DNA of 20,031 bases, from positions 1-20,031 of the forward strand of contig CANFSD010000012.1 in assembly GCA_947449515.1 (NCBI GenBank), given 5' to 3'. Source of the DNA: Bacteroidota bacterium. Lineage in GTDB: Bacteria > Bacteroidota > Bacteroidia > UKL13-3. Both the position numbers and the translations under genes were made by a program. The first letter of the stretch is position 1, and every line of letters begins with the position of its first letter. Below are positions 15,866 to 20,031 of the stretch, in pieces. The notes under the pieces are model-generated. The model worked only from the letters and a program-made list of their open reading frames with translations, searched no databases and had not been told where the DNA came from.

Positions 15866-16626
15866 TTTATTTCAACCCAAACCGGACAATGGTCTGAGTG
15901 TTTTTCTTGTTGTAAAATTCCTGAATCTTTGATGCGTTCCTGCATTTCATTTGCTACCATGCAATAATCTATTCGCCAACCTTTGTTATTATTACGTGCA
16001 TTGGCTCGGTAGCTCCACCAGCTGTATTGATGCGGTTCTGGATGTAATTTCCTAAAGCTGTCTGTAAAACCACTTTCTACAAATTTTTGCATCCATTCGC
16101 GCTCTTCAGGTAAAAATCCACTGCTATTTTTATTGCTAACTGGATCGTGAATATCAATCGCATGGTGGCAAATATTGTAATCGCCACATACTATTAAATT
16201 GGGATGTGTTTTTCTAATTTCGGTAATATAGTTTAGAAAGAAATCCAACCATTTCATTTTATAAGCTTGCCTGTCTTCTCCACTACTGCCACTAGGAATG
16301 TAAACACTAATAACGCTTACGTTGTCAAAATCGGCACGTACAATTCTACCTTCGGCGTCATACGCCTCATTTCCGAACCCAAATTCTACATGATTTGGTT
16401 TTTGTTTGCTGTATATAGCCACGCCACTGTAGCCTTTTTTTTCTGCGCTGAACCAAAAGTTATTGGTATAACCAACTGTTTCAAACAAAAAAGGCTCTAC
16501 TTGATTTTGTAAAGCTTTGGTTTCTTGGAAACAAAACACATCTGCTTTGCTGGCTTGCATAAAGTCTATCAAGCCCTTGCTAATTGCCGATCTTATACCA
16601 TTTACGTTATAACTAATAATTTTCAT
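15862..16626 (-). CDS. xth: Exodeoxyribonuclease III (AP endonuclease, ExoA/XthA type)
   Basis: This Mg-dependent endonuclease/exonuclease/phosphatase-fold enzyme cleaves DNA at abasic sites and removes 3' blocking groups in base-excision repair. The 254 residues hold the full active site: N7 (SYNVNGIRSA), E35 (FQETKA), Y109 (SVYIPSG), D149 and N151 (GDYNICH), 'WWSYRANARNNNKGWRIDY' with D220, and the D245-H246 pair (SDHCPV). Length and motifs fit the ExoA branch typical of Bacteroidota. The gene has its own start at 16626 and faces the SET gene divergently across about 146 bases. Its 3' end overlaps the cytochrome b5-like gene by four bases. Confidence 0.95.
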   Translation of the reverse strand: MKIISYNVNGIRSAISKGLIDFMQASKADVFCFQETKALQNQVEPFLFETVGYTNNFWFSAEKKGYSGVAIYSKQKPNHVEFGFGNEAYDAEGRIVRADFDNVSVISVYIPSGSSGEDRQAYKMKWLDFFLNYITEIRKTHPNLIVCGDYNICHHAIDIHDPVSNKNSSGFLPEEREWMQKFVESGFTDSFRKLHPEPHQYSWWSYRANARNNNKGWRIDYCMVANEMQERIKDSGILQQEKHSDHCPVWVEIN

Positions 16627-16757
16627 TGCTTGTAAAAGTGTTTAAATAGTGGAACCAATAATAGTTAAACTTTGGCTGAAATGTAAGGCATAAATAAATT
16701 ATCAAATAAAAATTAAAAAATCTTTGCGCACCATGCTGATTTTTAATGCGGATTCAC

Positions 16758-16765
16758 CACTTTTG
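16758..16765 (+). promoter_or_regulatory. Possible -7 element just before the SET gene
   Basis: CACTTTTG is one base off TAnnTTTG and is followed by CAGCCGC and then the ATG at 16773. A second near-match, AATCTTTG, lies at 16719-16726. If the first is used, the mRNA would be nearly leaderless and the upstream ATG at 16746 could not be the start. I see no clear promoter for the divergent xth gene in the rest of this gap. Confidence 0.25.
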
Positions 16766-16772
16766 CAGCCGC

Positions 16773-17261
16773 ATGAACTTAGAGATAAAAAAGTCACAAA
16801 TTCCAAACGCCGGAATGGGCCTATTTACCAATATCCTTATTAAAAGAGGTGAGGTGGTAGTAGAATATGAAGGCGAGGTAATTACATGGGCACAATGTAA
16901 AAAACGCAATGATGCCTTGGAGGGAGTTGGCGCTTATTATTTTTATATTTCAGATCGCAAGTGTGTGGATGCCTTGCATACTCCTGAAGCATTGGCACGC
17001 TATGCAAATGATGCTGCGGGAATTGTTCGTATTGCAGGCTTTAAAAACAATGCCAGGTTTGAGGTAATAAAGGGTAAACCTTATATCGTAGCAAGCAGAA
17101 ATATCAAGCCCGGTGAGGAGGTTTTTGTATCCTATGGTAAGGTGTATTGGGATGCCATGCGCAAAAATGGGTTCGACCCCTTGCATACAGGTAAAATAAA
17201 AAAGCTTGAGCCTGAGGCCGATGGCCACCATTTGGTGCCAAAAAGAGCGGCAAAACATTAA
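16773..17261 (+). CDS. SET-domain protein (putative protein-lysine methyltransferase)
   Basis: The 162-residue product is almost exactly one SET domain, a fold that transfers methyl groups from S-adenosylmethionine to lysine. Visible landmarks, from the ATG at 16773: 'GMGLFTNILIKRGEVVVEYEGE' (about 14-35), a central 'YYFYISDRKCVDA' strand pair, 'LARYANDAAG' in place of the usual RF.NHSC knot motif, 'NNARFEVI', and 'NIKPGEEVFVSYGKVYW' (about 118-134) in place of GEEL.FDY. The tail is basic (PKRAAKH). An in-frame ATG at 16746 adds nine non-conserved residues, so I prefer 16773. The changed NHSC motif is common among bacterial SET proteins but leaves activity unproven. The substrate is unknown; ribosomal or DNA-binding proteins are candidates by analogy only. 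Confidence 0.85.
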   Translation: MNLEIKKSQIPNAGMGLFTNILIKRGEVVVEYEGEVITWAQCKKRNDALEGVGAYYFYISDRKCVDALHTPEALARYANDAAGIVRIAGFKNNARFEVIKGKPYIVASRNIKPGEEVFVSYGKVYWDAMRKNGFDPLHTGKIKKLEPEADGHHLVPKRAAKH

Positions 17262-17310
17262 ACTTTTTTTTCAACTCATTTTTTTATAAAATTGAGCCGT
17301 GAAAGAAAAT

Positions 17311-17358
17311 GAAAGTTGATTACTTTCGTTAAGTATTCAAAAAGAACTTTTTCTTAAT
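17311..17358 (+). other. Inverted repeats in the leader of the DUF4468-like gene
   Basis: Within the 134-base gap after the SET gene, GAAAGT (17311-17316) and ACTTTC (17322-17327) form an inverted repeat around TGATT. Just after it, TTAAG and CTTAA flank an AAAAAG/CTTTTT pair (about 17329-17355). TACTTTCG (17321-17328) is one base off the -7 consensus and lies inside the first repeat, so it may be a promoter with an overlapping operator, or just RNA structure. Confidence 0.3.
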
Positions 17359-17395
17359 GAACAATTGAGAGAAAGGAAAAACAGAAAATTAGAAA

Positions 17396-18076
17396 ATGAA
17401 AAAAATTATAAAGGTTTCAGTGATGTTGTTAATTGGTTTTTCTTGGAACCAAGCTACAGCACAAGTTCAAGATGAAACAACTCCTGGTTACGATTTTTCT
17501 GCTCCTGCAGACAGTACCTCTTCAGATACAACTGCAAGTGCAGATCCTGCGGCTCCTGTTGACCCTCTTTTAAGACCTTATGAGCGTATTACTTTATTTT
17601 TAGATTCTGCAACCAACTTAATTACCTATTATGGTGTAGTTGAGCAAGAAGAGAGTGGTTCAGATTCTTTGTATTTGCGCGCCAAACATTGGGCAGTGGC
17701 TAATTTAGGTAAGGAAATGAAAATTGAGCTCGACAAGCGCAACCAAAAACTTACTTGCATTGGTACCATTCCTGCTTACTCTTATTTAAATAAATATACC
17801 AAACGCAGTATTGGTAATTTTGAGTTTAGAATTACCTTCTTAATCAAAGAAGGAAGATACAGGTACCAAATTTCTAATTTGGTGCACGAAACAGTAAAGC
17901 CATCTGAAGGCGGAAAAAGCACCAGAAATTATTTTGAGTTTTATTACACTTCTACCACACGTGTGAGAGAAAATGATATCATTCTAAGAAACGCAGATAA
18001 AGATATTTTAAGGCTAATTGAAAGCTTTAAAAAGGCTATGCGCGATCCAATTATTGTTGATGAAGACGATTGGTAG
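17396..18076 (+). CDS. Secreted DUF4468-like protein
   Basis: This 226-residue protein has a clear signal peptide (MKKIIKVSVMLLIGFSWNQATAQ) and should be periplasmic or surface-exposed. A low-complexity Ser/Asp/Ala/Pro linker (about 24-57) is followed by a folded domain that resembles DUF4468, a phylum-typical domain with a beta-rich core. Visible pieces are 'YYGVVEQEESGSDSLYLRAK', 'WAVANLGK', 'FEFRITFLIKEGRYRYQISNL', and 'LRLIESFKKAM'. DUF4468 has no assigned biochemical role. The A-rich leader upstream suggests good expression. The stop is one base from the convergent fkbM-like gene. The domain call rests on overall pattern, without a strict motif. Confidence 0.75.
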   Translation: MKKIIKVSVMLLIGFSWNQATAQVQDETTPGYDFSAPADSTSSDTTASADPAAPVDPLLRPYERITLFLDSATNLITYYGVVEQEESGSDSLYLRAKHWAVANLGKEMKIELDKRNQKLTCIGTIPAYSYLNKYTKRSIGNFEFRITFLIKEGRYRYQISNLVHETVKPSEGGKSTRNYFEFYYTSTTRVRENDIILRNADKDILRLIESFKKAMRDPIIVDEDDW

Positions 18077-18087
18077 TTTAAGCTACC
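18072..18087. terminator. Small hairpin at a convergent gene junction
   Basis: GGTAG (18072-18076) and CTACC (18083-18087) form a five-pair inverted repeat, plus a T-G pair, spanning both convergent stop codons. It could slow transcription from either side, but neither strand has a T-run, so support is weak. Confidence 0.3.
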
Positions 18088-18824
18088 TTGAAGTAAAAAT
18101 CTCCCGATTCGTAAGTTAAGGCTTCTTGTGTGTTTAATGCCACCAAGCTGCCATTAGAAAGCTTGTATGGCTTGTATCCTATTGGAGCAAGTAAGTCAAT
18201 CAGGTGCTTTCTGTTCTCCTCACTCGATATTTCTATTTGGATGCTTGGCTTGCACCTTTTAAGGGTTTCAATCATTTGCGGGAAAAGGATAACCTCATAT
18301 CCTTCTACATCACATTTCAAGAAATCAATTTTGCTCAAGGCAGAAAATAACTCATCTGCTACTTCCATTTGTGCTTCGTATGTTTGCGAGGCAGTTTCGG
18401 TAGCATTGCTATCCATTATTTTGGTAAGACCATGTCTAAAAACTCCATCAATTAAGGGAGTTCCAAGTGTTACCTTTTTTCTTTCTGCGCCTAAGGCACA
18501 TTGGTAAAGTGTAATATTGTTTTGGGCAAACCTGCTTGTATTTTTAAGAAATACATTTGCAAAAAGAGGCACTGGTTCAACCGCATATACATGACCAGTT
18601 TTGCCCGCATATTTTGAAAGAAATACAGAATAATAGCCCACATTTGCCCCAATATCAACGCAGGTAAAACCTGGTTTGATAAGCTGCTTGAGGTAAAACA
18701 ATTCAGGATATTTAGCTTTTAAAAAGCCTGCAGAAATAAGTCGTATATAAGCGCTACTTACCAAACCTAAATAGGGTTCAGTGCCTAATGTTTTTAATAG
18801 TAATGACCTGATTTTTTTTTCCAT
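18078..18824 (-). CDS. FkbM-family methyltransferase
   Basis: This 248-residue SAM-dependent methyltransferase belongs to the FkbM family, whose characterised members O-methylate sugars or polyketide/lipid hydroxyls. The SAM-binding motif CVDIGANVGYYSVFL is at 55-69. An acidic ribose-binding residue follows in 'AVEPVPLFA' (E83), then 'FLKCDVEGYEVILF' (168-181), the family hallmark, and 'SIQIEIS' (194-200). There is no signal peptide; the N-terminal ~45 residues are basic and hydrophobic, as in members that work near the membrane. It lies 5 bases after a DUF4834 gene and probably shares its transcript. No glycosyltransferases are nearby, so it is an isolated copy and the substrate cannot be predicted. 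Confidence 0.9.
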   Translation of the reverse strand: MEKKIRSLLLKTLGTEPYLGLVSSAYIRLISAGFLKAKYPELFYLKQLIKPGFTCVDIGANVGYYSVFLSKYAGKTGHVYAVEPVPLFANVFLKNTSRFAQNNITLYQCALGAERKKVTLGTPLIDGVFRHGLTKIMDSNATETASQTYEAQMEVADELFSALSKIDFLKCDVEGYEVILFPQMIETLKRCKPSIQIEISSEENRKHLIDLLAPIGYKPYKLSNGSLVALNTQEALTYESGDFYFKVA

Positions 18825-18829
18825 TGTGC

Positions 18830-19057
18830 TTACTTCACTTCCTCAAAATCTACGTATTCGCCTACTTTATCTGAGCCGCCTTTGCCTTGCTTGTTTACCT
18901 TTGGGTTAATGGTAATTTTTCCTTCCTCTTTTTTGTCTCTATCATTTTGAGGCGGATTAGGATTAGGCTGGTTGTGGTGGTAAACATTAATTTTAAAGCC
19001 GCCAAATACATAGCGGTATACCACATAAAACAGAAATAAATAAAACAGAAATTTCAA
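18830..19057 (-). CDS. DUF4834 family small membrane-anchored protein
   Basis: This 75-residue protein has one N-terminal hydrophobic helix (KFLFYLFLFYVVYRYVFGG), then a polar, proline/asparagine- and lysine-rich tail ending in KVGEYVDFEEVK, which is the recognisable DUF4834 ending. The family is found mainly in Bacteroidota and has no known function. The start is TTG at 19057; no ATG or GTG is available before the upstream in-frame stop. CATCTTTG on this strand (19085 down to 19078) is one base off the -7 consensus and could be its promoter. The fkbM-like gene follows after 5 bases. Confidence 0.82.
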   Translation of the reverse strand: MKFLFYLFLFYVVYRYVFGGFKINVYHHNQPNPNPPQNDRDKKEEGKITINPKVNKQGKGGSDKVGEYVDFEEVK

Positions 19058-19085
19058 GATGCTAATTATTTAAGTAGCAAAGATG

Positions 19086-19117
19086 CAAAAAAGATAGGGT
19101 TTTTAAAAAATCCTGTC
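19086..19117 (-). terminator. Probable intrinsic terminator after msrB
   Basis: On the minus strand, an imperfect hairpin beginning at the msrB stop pairs GACAGG (19117-19112) with CCTATC (19098-19093, one mismatch) and continues into a T5/A5 stem. A TTTTTT run (19092-19087) follows at once. It separates msrB from the DUF4834-fkbM unit. Confidence 0.5.
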
Positions 19118-19650
19118 TACTTCTTTAGGAAGTTCAACGATTTTCCATTCACACAATACCTTAATCCGGTTTTGTCTTTAGGACCATCATTGAACACATG
19201 TCCTAGGTGACCGCCGCATTTGGCGCATAATATTTCGGTGCGGGTCATCCCAAAAGTACTGTCGGTTTGGGTAATAATTTGTTTTTGGTCCAATGCTTCA
19301 TAAAAGCTCGGCCAACCGCAACCACTGTCAAATTTCCCTTCCGATGAAAACAATTGATTGCCACAGCCTGCGCATACATAGGTGCCGCCATCATAATTTT
19401 CTTCTAAGGGGCTGGTAAAAGGTCTTTCGGTTCCTTTTTGTCTCAAAATACGGTATTGTTCCGCATCTAAACTTTGTTGCCATTCCGAATCGGTTTTTTG
19501 AACTTCAAATGGGTGGTTTTTGCTTATCTCTTTGTGATGGGTTTCTGTTTGCATAGTAGTATCTATAGTTGCATTGCTTTGGCCTTTGCAGGCAATAATG
19601 TGTGTAAATAGAAAAATAAAACTAGGTATGATAAAAAATATTTTTTTCAT
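19117..19650 (-). CDS. msrB: Peptide-methionine (R)-S-oxide reductase, lipoprotein form (MsrB)
   Basis: MsrB reduces the R-sulfoxide of oxidised methionine in proteins. The 177-residue product starts with a lipoprotein signal peptide (MKKIFFIIPSFIFLFTHIIAC), with the lipidated Cys at 21, so it acts outside the cytoplasm. After a polar linker, the catalytic domain has zinc cysteines C93/C96 (VCAGC) and C142/C145 (LCAKC), 'DSGCGWPSF' (108-116), 'GGHLGHVF' (146-153), and catalytic C166 in LRYCVNG. I chose the ATG at 19650. The frame is open upstream to 19773, but that Cys-rich extension lies over another gene and would bury the signal peptide. The gene follows the COG2509 flavoprotein by 32 bases. 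No MsrA or thioredoxin-like partner is in view. Confidence 0.95.
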   Translation of the reverse strand: MKKIFFIIPSFIFLFTHIIACKGQSNATIDTTMQTETHHKEISKNHPFEVQKTDSEWQQSLDAEQYRILRQKGTERPFTSPLEENYDGGTYVCAGCGNQLFSSEGKFDSGCGWPSFYEALDQKQIITQTDSTFGMTRTEILCAKCGGHLGHVFNDGPKDKTGLRYCVNGKSLNFLKK

Positions 19651-19682
19651 ATCCTTTAAACGCACAAAATAGTGTTTTTGTT

Positions 19683-20031
19683 TTACGAGAGATTGCCTAT
19701 GGCACTTGCACAATTTTCGCCATCCATGGCGGCACTTACAATTCCACCTGCATAACCAGCACCCTCTGCACAAGGGTATAAACCTTTTATTTGCGGGTGC
19801 TCAAAATTTTCTTTATTTCTTGGTATTCTCACTGGCGAGGAGGTGCGTGATTCTGTTGCCAACAAAATGGCTTCATTTGTTAAATAGCCGCGCATTTTAT
19901 TTCCAAATTGTTTAAAGGCTTCTTGTAAGCCATGGGAAACAAATGTGGGCAGTATTTCATGTAAATTTCTGCTAACTGTTCCTGGTAAATAAGAGTTTTT
20001 TGGTAAGCTGCTGGAAATTTTTCTAGCCACA
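19683..20031 (-). CDS. COG2509-type FAD-dependent dehydrogenase, C-terminal part (partial)
   Basis: About 115 residues of the C-terminus are visible; the gene runs off the right edge, so no start is present and the first full codon, GTG at 20030, is internal. The hallmark 'TESRTSSPVRIPR' and 'GLYPCAEGAGYAGGIVSAAMDGE' near the end mark the conserved FAD-binding end of the uncharacterised NAD(FAD)-utilising dehydrogenase family COG2509. Members are soluble flavoproteins of about 500-530 residues with no established substrate. The stop at 19683 is 32 bases before the msrB start, so the two may be co-transcribed. Confidence 0.88.
   Translation of the reverse strand, partial: VARKISSSLPKNSYLPGTVSRNLHEILPTFVSHGLQEAFKQFGNKMRGYLTNEAILLATESRTSSPVRIPRNKENFEHPQIKGLYPCAEGAGYAGGIVSAAMDGENCASAIGNLS

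Noticed and set aside
19651..19773. Cys-rich N-terminal extension in frame with msrB (MCRGCWLCRW...).
   Set aside because: It lies over the end of the COG2509 gene on the same strand and would bury a perfect lipoprotein signal peptide. The ATG at 19650 explains the gene better.
1..20031. A mobile element, defence island, CRISPR array or phage region.
   Set aside because: I saw no transposase, integrase, terminal repeats, spacer-repeat pattern or tRNA-adjacent junction, and every gene is housekeeping or phylum-typical in style.

Overview
The window looks like an ordinary chromosomal stretch of a Bacteroidota bacterium, probably from the Chitinophagia/Sphingobacteriia/Saprospiria side of the phylum; I cannot name the genus. 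The evidence is AT-rich DNA, few Shine-Dalgarno sites, several TAnnTTTG-like -7 promoter elements, menaquinone genes, and families largely confined to this phylum (DUF4834, a DUF4468-like protein, a secreted lamin-tail protein with a FlgD-like C-terminus, a COG2509-type flavoprotein). I see no rRNA, tRNA, CRISPR array, insertion sequence, prophage or integration site, and no stretch longer than about 150 bases without a gene.

Layout. 1-483 (+): the tail of phosphoglycerate kinase, a hairpin, and a small VanZ-like membrane protein. 475-4999 (-): a tight menA-menC-hybrid histidine kinase operon, convergent with vanZ. 5012-6817 (+): a CLC chloride channel/transporter with two CBS domains, divergent from menA by 12 bases. 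6833-7201 (-): a DUF486-type four-helix membrane protein. 7269-8176 (+): an acidic protein of unknown function, a strong terminator, then purE. 8251-11161 (+): a dedA-rsmI-lnt envelope/ribosome operon. 11163-14519 (-): a very large secreted lamin-tail protein. 14637-15865 (+): asd coupled to a tiny cytochrome b5-like gene. 15862-16626 (-): exodeoxyribonuclease III. 16773-17261 (+): a small SET-domain protein. 17396-18076 (+): a secreted DUF4468-like protein. 18078-20031 (-): an FkbM methyltransferase with a DUF4834 protein upstream, an exported MsrB lipoprotein, and the C-terminal end of a COG2509 FAD-dependent dehydrogenase.

The genes are mainly housekeeping: menaquinone synthesis, purine and aspartate-family biosynthesis, lipoprotein maturation, 16S rRNA modification, DNA repair and methionine sulfoxide repair. 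I found no convincing new multigene system. The points most worth a second look are the hybrid kinase locked into a menaquinone operon, the CLC protein with valine at the site of the proton glutamate, the asd-cytochrome b5 coupling, the bacterial SET protein, the exported MsrB, and the tail-to-tail packing of convergent genes.
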